In this document: positions 1 through 8,084 of the stretch, piece by piece
How the letters are laid out: every line of letters starts with the position of its first letter
Numbering within the stretch: position 1 is the stretch's first letter
NCBI RefSeq assembly: GCF_002797975.1
Contig: NZ_PGET01000001.1
Location: forward strand, 3,851,501-3,915,500
Direction: 5' to 3'
Source: [Clostridium] celerecrescens 18A
Lineage (GTDB): Bacteria; Bacillota; Clostridia; Lachnospirales; Lachnospiraceae
DNA: 64,000 nt
The notes under the pieces: generated by a model
Seen by the model: only the letters and a program-made list of their open reading frames with translations
What the model was told of the DNA's origin: nothing
Databases searched by the model: none
Program-made: the position numbers and the translations under genes

Positions 1-78
1 GTTTCTCTGTTCCGGAACCTCCTTGGGCCACCTGCCGGAATAGGTAGTAACAAACCCAATATTTAGTTTTGTTTTCAT
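1..78 (-). CDS. partial CDS, N-terminus of a possible sugar isomerase
   Basis: Only the first 26 codons are in the window. The frame begins MKTKLNIGFVTTYSGRWPKE and runs off the left edge. A ribosome binding site (TGGAGGG) lies 5 bases before the ATG at 78; another ATG directly upstream at 81 is too close to it. The short beta-strand start (NIGFVTTYSGRWP) resembles proteins of the L-fucose/L-arabinose isomerase superfamily, but 26 residues are too few to be sure. It follows the TSUP genes on the same strand and has its own operator-rich upstream region, so it may be a further member of the catabolic island or a separately controlled unit. Confidence 0.5.
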   Translation of the reverse strand, partial: MKTKLNIGFVTTYSGRWPKEVPEQRN

Positions 79-100
79 CATTTCCCTCCAATACGTAAAA

Positions 101-124
101 ATATTGCACAATATTGTTCAATAT
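101..124. promoter_or_regulatory. two overlapping palindromic operators before the partial gene
   Basis: The half-sites ATATTG and CAATAT form two inverted repeats with 2-bp spacers, at 101-114 and 111-124, offset by 10 bp and sharing four bases. A minus-strand -35-like TTGACA lies further upstream near 165. This looks like a cooperative repressor site covering the start of the transcript for the gene that leaves the left edge. The regulator is unknown. Confidence 0.5.
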
Positions 125-199
125 CAACTCGTGTGTATAATACGTATGTACCATATTTTATTTACTTTGTCAATATCCCCCTATTCTTTTTTTAAATTT

Positions 200-916
200 C
201 TACAGCAGTGCAACGATTCCGGCGATTGCCATGAGTCCATACACGCACATGCTCATAGTCTTTCGGTCAATCCGCGCCACCAGCTTGCTGCCCCAGGCAC
301 TTCCTGCCAATATCGCTATAATCCCAATAGCCATATAGGGAACCAGATCCTCGGTCAGGAATCCGTTGGAAATCCTGGCGATGATGTTAAAAACCACAGT
401 AATGGAAAAAAATGCATTTATTGTGCCCAGATACTCCTCTTTCGAATCCAGGACAGCCAGATAATAAAGGCTCATAGGCGGACCGCTGATCCCAAAAAAA
501 CCGCCGCATATGCCGGCCGTCAGCCCGCAGGCTGCCCCTATTAACAGCGACGGCTTTACTCTGGCTTTCCCCGAAAAAAAGAAAAAGTAAACAGCCAGCC
601 CTATGAGAAACAGGCCAAAAATCCCTTTTCGCTTACCGGCATCAAAATAGGCGGACCAGTGAATGACTATGGTACTGGCCGCCAGATAGATCCCCGCTGG
701 AAGGAGAATCGGCTTTATCCTTACCGACTTCCGGTACCGCCAGAACATAGAAAAGGACAGGATCATGGTAATCACATCACTTAAAGCCGGGGCCGCATTC
801 ATGGACAGGATAAGGGGAAGAAAGATCATGATGATGATCGCACCTCCAAAGCCTGTTACCGCCTGGACGAGTCCTCCTAGAAGAGCTGAAAAAGCCACAA
901 CCAATATTCCTATCAT
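200..916 (-). CDS. TSUP-family (TauE/SafE) anion exporter, distal copy
   Basis: A 238-residue hydrophobic protein with about eight membrane helices and the two-fold TSUP repeat, with glycine-rich motifs GFGGAI near residue 22 and GGFFGISGPP near residue 138. The family moves sulfite, sulfoacetate, sulfolactate, taurine and related organic anions across the cytoplasmic membrane. I chose the ATG at 916 because AAAGGAGG precedes it; the longer frame from 1027 lacks such a site and would add a non-homologous leader. It is the last complete gene of the cluster, just after a second TSUP gene. The pair could export an end product such as a C3 sulfonate (inference). Substrate cannot be read from the sequence. 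Confidence 0.85.
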   Translation of the reverse strand: MIGILVVAFSALLGGLVQAVTGFGGAIIIMIFLPLILSMNAAPALSDVITMILSFSMFWRYRKSVRIKPILLPAGIYLAASTIVIHWSAYFDAGKRKGIFGLFLIGLAVYFFFFSGKARVKPSLLIGAACGLTAGICGGFFGISGPPMSLYYLAVLDSKEEYLGTINAFFSITVVFNIIARISNGFLTEDLVPYMAIGIIAILAGSAWGSKLVARIDRKTMSMCVYGLMAIAGIVALL

Positions 917-989
917 CAAAGCCTCCTTTCCTGATTCCGTGCAACAAAAAGAGCTGAAGCGAACCGTATCCGCAAGCAGCCCTGACGGT

Positions 990-1784
990 TTACATAAATT
1001 GATAAATATTATATATATTAATTCCAATAATGACTACCATCAAAAACAGGAACAGCTTGTCCACTACCTTCTCATCAATCCTTTTATTAATCACCCGGCC
1101 GCTCATTCCGCCTAAGATCCCTCCTATCACCATGAGGACCAAAAGCCAGACGGAAAATTCCGGGACCGTTCCTGTCACCAGGGAATTCAAAAGTCCTGTG
1201 ATCTGGGAAAACAGGATGATGTAAAGGGAATTCTGGGCGGCTGCCTTCGTATCCATGGAAAAGAAGAAAAACAGCACCACCAGATTGATGGGCCCACCTC
1301 CGATTCCTAAAAATGAAGAAAGGATCCCAAGCACCAGTCCGATCGGCACACAAATAACCGGATTTGTCACATGATGAGTATGGATTTTGTCCTTTTTAAT
1401 CGTATAGATCAGCGTTCCCAGAGTGATCACCAGAAGACAGGCCGCCTGAACAGCTCCAACCATATCCTTATCTGCAAACAGGGAAGAGACTGCCTGGAAC
1501 ATGGACTTTCCCACAACTCCTCCAATGGCCGCCCCTATGGCAAGAGGCGTACCGGTCTTCATATCCACCAGGGACTCTCCGCTCATTTTCCCTTTGATTA
1601 CAGAATAACAGGTCATTGCAAGCACAGTGCAGCCTGACAGAAAGCTTATAGCAGATACGCTTAAAACCCCAAATGCATCCAATGTAGGCTTAATGATAAC
1701 GCCTCCGCCAATTCCGCAGATGGCGCCTGCAATGGATGCGCCAAAACTGATCAATAGAAACAATCCATACAAATAACCGCTCAT
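990..1784 (-). CDS. TSUP-family (TauE/SafE) anion exporter, proximal copy
   Basis: About 264 residues with eight or so membrane segments. The paired TSUP signature appears twice: GIGGGVIIKP near the N-terminus and FLGIGGGPINLVV in the middle. Two starts are possible: the ATG at 1784 (GAGGAAGG 11 bases upstream), used here because it matches the family N-terminus, and an ATG at 1820 that overlaps the stop of the deacetylase gene and has AAGGAAGAG before it. Either way it is translationally close-coupled to the deacetylase. It differs clearly in sequence from the next TSUP gene, so the two are not a recent duplication and could form a heteromeric or dual-substrate export system. Confidence 0.85.
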   Translation of the reverse strand: MSGYLYGLFLLISFGASIAGAICGIGGGVIIKPTLDAFGVLSVSAISFLSGCTVLAMTCYSVIKGKMSGESLVDMKTGTPLAIGAAIGGVVGKSMFQAVSSLFADKDMVGAVQAACLLVITLGTLIYTIKKDKIHTHHVTNPVICVPIGLVLGILSSFLGIGGGPINLVVLFFFFSMDTKAAAQNSLYIILFSQITGLLNSLVTGTVPEFSVWLLVLMVIGGILGGMSGRVINKRIDEKVVDKLFLFLMVVIIGINIYNIYQFM

Positions 1785-1810
1785 TTTATCAAAATCCTTC
1801 CTCGCCGGTA

Positions 1811-2956
1811 TTAGCGGCATTCTCTTCCTTGTACATATGTCTTAAGAACATTGCATGCTTCATCAAGTACCACCAGGTTCGCTTTTTTTCCCACCTCAAT
1901 GGAACCCATCCTGTCATAAACACCGATCAGCTTTGCCGGATTTTCTGTAAGAAGCCGTAGTACTTCCGCAAGAGGCTTTCCCGTAAATTCCAGAAGATTC
2001 TTTAATGCGGCTCCCATGGTCAAAGTGCTTCCTGCCCGGCTTCCTCCGCAAGCCAGTCTGGCATCTCCGTTCTCCACAATAACATCATTTACTCCCAGCT
2101 TATAATTCCCATCCGGAAGCCCTGCTGCCATAATGGAATCCGTCACAACCACCACCTGGTCCAGTCCCTTGGTCTTGATGATCAGCCGGACCGTTCCAGG
2201 ATGGAGATGACGTCCGTCACAGATGATTTCACAAAATACCTTGTCAGACTCAAGCACAGCACCCCAGATTGCTGGAAAATGCTGGTGCAGAAGCTTCATG
2301 GCATTTCCCGTGTGGGTGGCGCCTCTGGCGCCCGCCTCAATGGCCGCACACGCGGTTTCGTAATCAGCTCCGGAATGGCCGATAGCCACCTGGATTCCAA
2401 GCTTCTTTAATTCCGGGATCATGGGAATACTGCCCTCAAGTTCAGGTGACAATGTGATATATTTGACATCACCCTCTGCCGCTTTCTGATATTCCTTAAT
2501 GAGTTCCAAATCCCCTTCCCGAAGCAGGTGCTCCGGCATGGCTCCTTTATATTCCGGTGACAGAAAAGGGCCTTCCAAATGGATTCCTAAAAGTTCCGCT
2601 CCCTGATGCTCTCTGGTTTTCCATTTTTTATATTCTTCTATGCACCAAAGGGTCTGCTCCTTTGTATCCGTAAGCACTGACCCCAGCCAGGCCGTCGTCC
2701 CCTGGGCGGCAAAAAAGCGGCAGATTGTTTCATAATCCTCCGCTGTCGCCTTGTTCACATCGACCCCTGCGGCTCCATGGGTATGTATATCGATAAATCC
2801 CGGAACCACCAGCTTTCCTTCCATATCATAAACAACGGCTTCATCCCCGTTGTGAACTCCTGTTATCTCCCGTATTACTCCATCCTCTGCCAGCAAGTCT
2901 CCCAAAACAAAGGCGTTATTAACATAAAACCGCCCGTTTCTGAATAATGTTTTCAT
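1811..2956 (-). CDS. nagA: NagA-family N-acetylhexosamine deacetylase with altered phosphate site
   Basis: A 381-residue amidohydrolase of the N-acetylglucosamine-6-phosphate deacetylase family, usual length. Metal and catalytic residues are present: HTH at 58-60, E128 in HLEGPF, H194, H215 and D273 in VTDS. The segment that reads AMPxLxHREPG in typical NagA is AMKLLHQHFPA here (219-229), so the arginine that binds the 6-phosphate (R227 in E. coli) becomes H226 and the adjacent acid becomes F227. THLFNAM is also changed to THTGNAM. The reaction is therefore probably removal of an N-acyl group from an amino sugar, but perhaps not from GlcNAc-6-phosphate. It has its own promoter and a LacI-type operator upstream, and the TSUP genes follow directly. 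Confidence 0.85.
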   Translation of the reverse strand: MKTLFRNGRFYVNNAFVLGDLLAEDGVIREITGVHNGDEAVVYDMEGKLVVPGFIDIHTHGAAGVDVNKATAEDYETICRFFAAQGTTAWLGSVLTDTKEQTLWCIEEYKKWKTREHQGAELLGIHLEGPFLSPEYKGAMPEHLLREGDLELIKEYQKAAEGDVKYITLSPELEGSIPMIPELKKLGIQVAIGHSGADYETACAAIEAGARGATHTGNAMKLLHQHFPAIWGAVLESDKVFCEIICDGRHLHPGTVRLIIKTKGLDQVVVVTDSIMAAGLPDGNYKLGVNDVIVENGDARLACGGSRAGSTLTMGAALKNLLEFTGKPLAEVLRLLTENPAKLIGVYDRMGSIEVGKKANLVVLDEACNVLKTYVQGRECR

Positions 2957-3011
2957 AAAAATTCCCCTTTCTCATTCTTCAGACCGCCGCTTTTTCTTAC
3001 GATATGCTTTT

Positions 3012-3041
3012 ATCATATCATAATTCGACCAAAAACTCCAA
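3012..3041 (-). promoter_or_regulatory. promoter of the nagA-TSUP unit
   Basis: On the minus strand TTGGAG (3036-3041) and TATGAT (3012-3017) are separated by 18 bp, about 55 bp before the nagA start. The palindrome at 3049-3064 lies just upstream of the -35 box. Confidence 0.5.
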
Positions 3042-3046
3042 TTTAT

Positions 3047-3730
3047 TTAACCAAACGTTTGCTCCTCAAATAAATGGGACAAATTTAATTCCCTGATAAT
3101 GGAGACGATCTCCTTTGACCTGCTGCAACCAAATTTTCTTAAAAGGCTTTTTATCTGGGTCTTGACGGTTATGACTTCCACACAGCGGATTCCCGCAATT
3201 TCCTTTATTTTCCTGTCCTCTAAAAGAAGCTTCACCAGCTCCCGCTCCGCGGCAGTCAGCTGGGAAACATTATTAATAAAGTATAACAGGCTCCGCTCCG
3301 AACGCTGCAGCCTTTTGTATTCGTTCATAATGGTATTCTGTATTCTTGCTTCCATCACCGGCTTTCCCATGTGGGCATTTTTAACATGTTCGATCAGATT
3401 TTCTATTGCTCCGCCTTTTACAACATAATCCACAGCCCCGGTCCCCATAGCAGTAATGATGATGTCCTCGGTCTCGTGAACGGTCAGATAGATGATCTTC
3501 TGGTCATGCTTTATATCCCTTATGTGCTCGGCGGCCAGAATCCCGGCATTTCTGGATTCCATCTCAATGTCCATCAGGATCACATCTGCATCCATTTTAA
3601 GGGCCATTTCCACGATATCCTTTCCTGTGGAGGCGCAGCCAATTACCTTTATCTCTTCATCCCTTTCCAGCTGCTTTTTTAAATCATCACAAAGTATGGT
3701 AAAATCCTCTGCAATCAGCACCTTTATCAT
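3047..3730 (-). CDS. response regulator, receiver plus LuxR/NarL-type HTH
   Basis: 227 residues. The N-terminal receiver (1-120) has the acidic pair E8/D9, phospho-acceptor D54 in ILMDIEME and K105 in YVVKGG. After a helical linker the C-terminal part (about 155-215) has a LuxR-like helix-turn-helix with TAAERELVKLLLEDRKIKEI and VKTQIKSLLRKFG. The gene follows the histidine kinase with a 14-bp gap, so the two form a cognate pair. They sit between the ABC transporter and the deacetylase, which suggests that they sense a substrate or metabolite of this island. The HTH is divergent from classical NarL. The start ATG has GGAAGGGG upstream. Confidence 0.85.
   Translation of the reverse strand: MIKVLIAEDFTILCDDLKKQLERDEEIKVIGCASTGKDIVEMALKMDADVILMDIEMESRNAGILAAEHIRDIKHDQKIIYLTVHETEDIIITAMGTGAVDYVVKGGAIENLIEHVKNAHMGKPVMEARIQNTIMNEYKRLQRSERSLLYFINNVSQLTAAERELVKLLLEDRKIKEIAGIRCVEVITVKTQIKSLLRKFGCSRSKEIVSIIRELNLSHLFEEQTFG
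3049..3064. promoter_or_regulatory. LacI-type operator overlapping the end of the response-regulator gene
   Basis: The core CCAAACGTTTG is identical to the core of the perfect palindrome at 15125-15140, with 12 of 16 positions shared. It covers the last codons and stop of the response-regulator gene and lies about 95 bp before nagA. It may bring the nagA-TSUP unit under the same LacI protein, or act as a CcpA-like cre site. Confidence 0.5.
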
Positions 3731-3744
3731 CTTATTCCCCTTCC

Positions 3745-5244
3745 TTACTCATCCTGGTTTTTACACTTCGGTATCGCGACAAAAAAGGTGGCCCCTTCTC
3801 CCTCCGTACTTTCTAATTTCAGCATTCCAAAATGGTGTTTTATGATCTGTCTCACATAATATAGCCCAAGTCCCCAATTATTATTGGTATTCTTACTGGT
3901 ATAGAACGGATCAAATATTTTTTTCTGTACCTGCCTGGATATGCCCCTTCCATTATCCTGGATCTCAAAGGTCACATAAAGCCTTTCATGGTATACCTTT
4001 ATGCTCAAGTGTTTTTCCTGCCTGCCTGATTCCAGGATGCTTTCATAGCCATTGATCGCCAGATTATACAGGGCTTCGCTTAAATGAACCGCGTCCGCCA
4101 GGATCAATGTCCTGGCTTCTATCTCCGTTTCCACCTCTACCTCCGGATATTTCTCATGAAATCGGTCCAGAACCTTACGGACCACTTCTGAAGTTTCCGT
4201 GGGTACCAGAGTCATGTAATTGGATTTAATACTTTTATATAATTCTTCCATTCGGATTATCATATTCTGATTGATGGTTTCAAGCATATGGGAATATTCC
4301 AGGAGCTTTTCCTTTTCAGGATCGGTCTTTTCCAGTTCCTCTCTGATCCTTTCCTGGATGACCCGGTTTGACAATAACTGATTCTTCATGCCATGGACAA
4401 ACACGGAAAGGCCTTTGCTTGCCATATCCATCTTCTTTTGGATAATGACATCTCCCCTGGTCTCCTCATGCTCCATAACCGTATAGGACTTAAGGCTTAA
4501 AAATCCCAGAATTCCAAACAGCGTGGTAACCACTGAAAGTACCATCCACCGGCTGACAGCCCCCGTCGTAGAATAAAGCAGCCCGCCATAGCGCATATAC
4601 TCTGCGGAATACATCTGATATACCTGAATCGGGTCCTGGCGGAAATAAAAGCAATACATAATTCCCATACAGATCAGAAACACCATAATATAGCGGAACT
4701 GTCTTTTGCAGTAAGGGATGGTAATGCTTTTGTATTCGTGAATCAGGAGCCATAAAGCCGCAGCCAGATAACAGGCGATCCACAAAATTGTGAAATTAAT
4801 AACCAGAAACTGCAGCCATTTTCCCGTTTTTGCAAGCCCTAAAAACAGGGATGGATAGTAGAGAATCAGTGTCATACAGGGCAGCAACATAATCAGGATA
4901 TGCCTGGATTTGCTTCGCAGGATCCATGGAATCATGGAATAATCAAAGGCAAGCATAAGCAGAAATCCCGGAAACAGGGTTCTTCCCATAGCGATCATAT
5001 ACCCCAGCTTCCTTAATGGAAATATCATATAGGACAATTTTCTTTGTATCCTTAAATCAAAAAACAAGAAGAACTTCTGCCCGGTCTGCAGCCCGCCTGT
5101 CTTTGATAAGTAAATGATAATCCCGATGAACATGCAGACAAAGCTGACGCAAAGCCCCAGCATCAGTTTTGTCTGTTTATCTCTTCTAAGGAAAAAAATC
5201 GCTATAGAGGAGGATAAAATAAAGAACAATACAACAAACAGCAT
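3745..5244 (-). CDS. membrane sensor histidine kinase
   Basis: About 499 residues. The N-terminal half has roughly seven hydrophobic segments (to about residue 250) and no large extracellular loop, so the signal is probably sensed in the membrane or cytosol. The phospho-acceptor lies in FVHGMKNQL (H284). A HATPase domain follows, with an N-box containing ALYNLAINGYESIL, then DNGRGIS and NWGLGLYYVRQII. The ATG at 5244 is chosen because AGGAGG lies 5 bases before it; the longer frame starts at 5319 with an ATG that itself overlaps a Shine-Dalgarno-like GGAGG. It is followed closely by its response regulator and preceded by the binding-protein gene. Confidence 0.85.
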   Translation of the reverse strand: MLFVVLFFILSSSIAIFFLRRDKQTKLMLGLCVSFVCMFIGIIIYLSKTGGLQTGQKFFLFFDLRIQRKLSYMIFPLRKLGYMIAMGRTLFPGFLLMLAFDYSMIPWILRSKSRHILIMLLPCMTLILYYPSLFLGLAKTGKWLQFLVINFTILWIACYLAAALWLLIHEYKSITIPYCKRQFRYIMVFLICMGIMYCFYFRQDPIQVYQMYSAEYMRYGGLLYSTTGAVSRWMVLSVVTTLFGILGFLSLKSYTVMEHEETRGDVIIQKKMDMASKGLSVFVHGMKNQLLSNRVIQERIREELEKTDPEKEKLLEYSHMLETINQNMIIRMEELYKSIKSNYMTLVPTETSEVVRKVLDRFHEKYPEVEVETEIEARTLILADAVHLSEALYNLAINGYESILESGRQEKHLSIKVYHERLYVTFEIQDNGRGISRQVQKKIFDPFYTSKNTNNNWGLGLYYVRQIIKHHFGMLKLESTEGEGATFFVAIPKCKNQDE

Positions 5245-5332
5245 AGCTTCCTCCTGAATCATTCTGAAATCCCAGTGCGCCACAAATGGAGGTGTCCCGT
5301 TATTCCCGGATACCTCCATTTAAATTTACTAA

Positions 5333-6427
5333 TTATTTGTGGTTCTCATCATATGCTTCCTGCATGATATCAAAGAGTACATAATTATTTACATCTACCG
5401 GCTTTTCCAGACGGCCTGCGTCTAAGAATACCTTCTGCTGGTTCTCATAATAGGATTTAATGGTTCCGTCCGCCAGGGCTTTTCCCATAAATTCTCCGGT
5501 CAGCCAGTTTCCTTCTTCCGTAGTTGCCAGCATGGTGGCTTCATCAACCTCACACTGTTTTGCTACCAGCTTTGCGACTTCATCGATGTTCTCCGCCCGG
5601 TAATCCCCGGCTTTTTGAAGAGCTCTGGCAAAGCGCACCAAAACATCATGGTTGGAATCAGCATATTTCTGGGTAGTGATAAAGCTGGAAGGAAATGTAA
5701 CCTGATCTAAATAATCCTGATTATTTGCTAACATGATTCCATTGTCTCCAAGAGCCTTCATGATAGTCCCGGTTCCTGGTGACCAGGTGGCACATGCATC
5801 CACATTGCCGCTGATGACGGCTGATACGGTGCCGTTGGCATCCATTTCCACCAGCTCAACATCATCTGTCGTCATTCCCTTAGACTTAAGAGCCAGGTTC
5901 AGGATGATTTCTGCAGATGTACCGCTGGTAACGGCAACCTTTTTGCCCTTTAGATCTTCAATGGTATTGATCCCTTTTGCCTTGTTGCCGATGACTGCAT
6001 CGGCTAAGCTGGTGCAGTCTATCTGAAAGATCACCGCTTCCCCTGATGCACAAAGGGCGTGGGCTCCGTGTCCGATCTGGGAAATATCAATATCACCGGA
6101 AGCCATGGCTGCAATTTCGGCTGGACCTCCCTGAAATTCCACCATTTCCACTTCCAGACCCATTTCCTTAAAATAGCCTTTATCCCTTGCCGTAACGGCC
6201 AGAGAAGCGCTTCCCATATTGGGCATATAGGCAATCCTAAGCTTTGTGATTTCCTGAGCCTTGGTTTCCTCTGCCTTGGTTTCCTCTGCTTTTGTTTCCT
6301 CTGCTTTCGTCTCCTCTGCTTTCGTCTGTGCCGCCGTAGTTGCAGGCGTCTTTGCTCCGCCCGCACATGCGGTCAAAGCCGCTGCCGTCATTACCATCCC
6401 CATAAGTAACGAAATTCTTTTTTTCAT
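5333..6427 (-). CDS. ABC transporter binding lipoprotein, SsuA/TauA (NMT1) type
   Basis: 364 residues with a lipoprotein signal peptide ending in LTAC (C21), a repetitive acidic-lysine linker (35-60) and an NMT1/SsuA-like fold starting LRIAYMPNMGSASLAVTARD. Segments such as DIDISQIGHGAHA and DLKGKKVAVTSGTSAE are typical of binding proteins for alkanesulfonates, taurine, nitrate and similar small anions; sugar binding proteins belong to other families. It is the third gene of an importer operon (permease, ATPase, binding protein). Its presence inside a sugar-enzyme cluster is the main clue that the substrate carries a sulfonate or similar anionic group. Substrate is inferred only. Confidence 0.88.
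   Translation of the reverse strand: MKKRISLLMGMVMTAAALTACAGGAKTPATTAAQTKAEETKAEETKAEETKAEETKAQEITKLRIAYMPNMGSASLAVTARDKGYFKEMGLEVEMVEFQGGPAEIAAMASGDIDISQIGHGAHALCASGEAVIFQIDCTSLADAVIGNKAKGINTIEDLKGKKVAVTSGTSAEIILNLALKSKGMTTDDVELVEMDANGTVSAVISGNVDACATWSPGTGTIMKALGDNGIMLANNQDYLDQVTFPSSFITTQKYADSNHDVLVRFARALQKAGDYRAENIDEVAKLVAKQCEVDEATMLATTEEGNWLTGEFMGKALADGTIKSYYENQQKVFLDAGRLEKPVDVNNYVLFDIMQEAYDENHK
6258..6332 (-). repeat. 15-bp tandem repeat in the lipoprotein linker
   Basis: Five head-to-tail 15-bp units encode repeats of the pentapeptide ETKAE between the lipobox and the binding domain. The first two units are identical and the rest diverge slightly. Such repeats change copy number by slippage and would vary the tether length in steps of five residues without a frameshift. 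Confidence 0.85.
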
Positions 6428-6440
6428 TCCTTTCTCCTCC

Positions 6441-7232
6441 TTATTTCCTGATCTCTAAATATTCCTGATACACCTGAGACCATATGTAATTTTTTAATTC
6501 TAAAAATTCCGGTGTCATCTTTGTTTCCTGATTTCTGGGATATGGAATCCCGATCTCCACAATCTCTTTAATCCGCCCTGGCCTGGCGCTCATAATGATG
6601 ACCTTTTGAGCCAGAATAATGGCCTCATCCACGTCATGAGTGATGAAAAAGCATGTTTTACGTTCTTTCTGCCAGGTAGCTAAAAGCTCTGACTGAAGCT
6701 GGGTCCTGGTCTGGGCATCCAGTGCTCCAAAAGGCTCATCCATGAGAAGCACCTGGGGATTTACCGCATAGGCTCTGGCTATGGCAACCCTCTGTTTCAT
6801 TCCGCCGGACAGTTCCTTTGGATAGGCGCCCGCAAAAGGTTCCAGATCCACCATTCTTAAATATTTCATGGCCTCTTCCCTTGCCTGCTCCCCTTTTATG
6901 CCTTTTAGCTTTAAGCCGAATTCCACATTTTTAAGTACCGTAAGCCATGGAAACAAGGCGTACTGCTGGAACACTACCCCCCGCTCCGGTCCCGGGCCCT
7001 CTACCACCTTGCCATCCACGTATACGTTTCCTGAGGTAGGCTCCAAAAGTCCGGCGATGATATTGAGCAGAGTTGACTTTCCGCAGCCTGATGGGCCTAC
7101 CACACAGATAAACTCATTCTCTTTTATGTCAAGGCTGACTCCGTTTAAGGCTGTCATCTCTCCTTTGCGGGTATTATATGTTTTTACCACATGATCAATT
7201 TTTACTTTTATTGCTGCATTGTCTCCTGCCAT
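6441..7232 (-). CDS. ABC transporter ATPase, SsuB/TauB type
   Basis: 263 residues, a complete ABC ATPase. Walker A is GPSGCGKST (46-54), the signature is LSGGMKQRVAIARA and Walker B is VLLMDEPFGALD, followed by the switch histidine in FITHDVDEAI. The family pattern (FPWLTVLKNVEFGL) is that of nitrate/sulfonate/taurine importers. The gene overlaps the end of the permease gene by 25 bp and is followed after 13 bp by the binding-protein gene, so the three are translationally coupled and form one importer. Confidence 0.92.
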   Translation of the reverse strand: MAGDNAAIKVKIDHVVKTYNTRKGEMTALNGVSLDIKENEFICVVGPSGCGKSTLLNIIAGLLEPTSGNVYVDGKVVEGPGPERGVVFQQYALFPWLTVLKNVEFGLKLKGIKGEQAREEAMKYLRMVDLEPFAGAYPKELSGGMKQRVAIARAYAVNPQVLLMDEPFGALDAQTRTQLQSELLATWQKERKTCFFITHDVDEAIILAQKVIIMSARPGRIKEIVEIGIPYPRNQETKMTPEFLELKNYIWSQVYQEYLEIRK

Positions 7233-8005
7233 CCGGTCAACTTCCTTTCCAAGTATCGTACTATCTGTTCAAAAGTAAGGCCAATCACACCGATAATCAG
7301 GATTCCCATAAGTACGATCGCCATATCGTAATAGCCCTGTGCCTTTTGGATCATCATTCCAAGACCCTTAGACGCTCCTGTCAGCTCTGCCGCCACCAGG
7401 GTGGTTAAAGAAGCAGAAAGTCCAAGCCTGGCCCCCACCAGGATAAAGGGCGTGGAAGCGGGTATGACTACCTGAAAGAATATATCCCGGTCTGTAGCCC
7501 CAAGTACCTTTGCCGCCTTAATCAATGTTACATCCACATTGCAGACGCCCTGGTAAATGGTGACCACCAGTACGAGAAAAGAAGCGATAAATATTACGAT
7601 GATCTTTGCCCTTTCCCCCACTCCTGCTCCCGCAATGACAAGGGGAATATAGGCCAGCGGCGGAATATTTCTCACAAACTGGATCCAGGGAGCCACCAGG
7701 TTCCGAAACGGTGCATACCAGCCCATAAGAAATGCAATGGGAACCGATGCGATGAAGCCGCAGAGAAAACCTGCAATTACCCGGAACAGACTGATATAAA
7801 TATGGGGCCACAAGGTTCCGTCCTGTAGCTTTCCCGCCAGTTTGGATACTACCTCCCACGGCTTTGCAAAGATGACTCCGCCAGCCTCCGTAGACGCTAT
7901 GAAGATCCATAGCAGAAATGCTGCCAGGATGGACAGCAGCATCCATAGCTTTGCAGGAATGCGGTTTAACATACTGTTCTTTTTTTTACTGCTCATGCTT
8001 ACCAT
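7208..8005 (-). CDS. ABC transporter permease, SsuC/TauC type
   Basis: 265 residues with about six membrane helices and a BPD_transp_1 domain. The coupling-helix region contains KAAKVLGATDRDIFFQVVIPASTPFILVG, typical of sulfonate/nitrate importer permeases. Two starts are possible, 8005 and the in-frame ATG at 7996; the SD-like GAGAGGG fits the second better, but the longer form is kept. It is the first gene of the transporter sub-operon. A 79-bp gap with a short palindrome separates it from the GPI-family gene, so it may be transcribed both from the main operon promoter and locally. Confidence 0.9.
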   Translation of the reverse strand: MVSMSSKKKNSMLNRIPAKLWMLLSILAAFLLWIFIASTEAGGVIFAKPWEVVSKLAGKLQDGTLWPHIYISLFRVIAGFLCGFIASVPIAFLMGWYAPFRNLVAPWIQFVRNIPPLAYIPLVIAGAGVGERAKIIVIFIASFLVLVVTIYQGVCNVDVTLIKAAKVLGATDRDIFFQVVIPASTPFILVGARLGLSASLTTLVAAELTGASKGLGMMIQKAQGYYDMAIVLMGILIIGVIGLTFEQIVRYLERKLTGWQETMQQ

Positions 8006-8038
8006 TTCCCTCTCTGTCTTTTTCTAATGTTTTATTAT

Positions 8039-8051
8039 GTGTAGTTTACAC
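8039..8051. promoter_or_regulatory. small palindrome before the transporter genes
   Basis: GTGTA and TACAC flank a 3-bp centre 34 bp before the permease start. It could be a regulator site for the transporter genes, for instance for the clustered response regulator. No clear -35/-10 pair was found next to it. Confidence 0.3.
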
Positions 8052-8084
8052 CCAAAAAAAAGATCTGGGGAGGGGGATTTTTTA

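Noticed and set aside
6258..6332. CRISPR-like short repeats
   Set aside because: The repeats are contiguous, in frame and code for the lipoprotein linker; there are no spacers.
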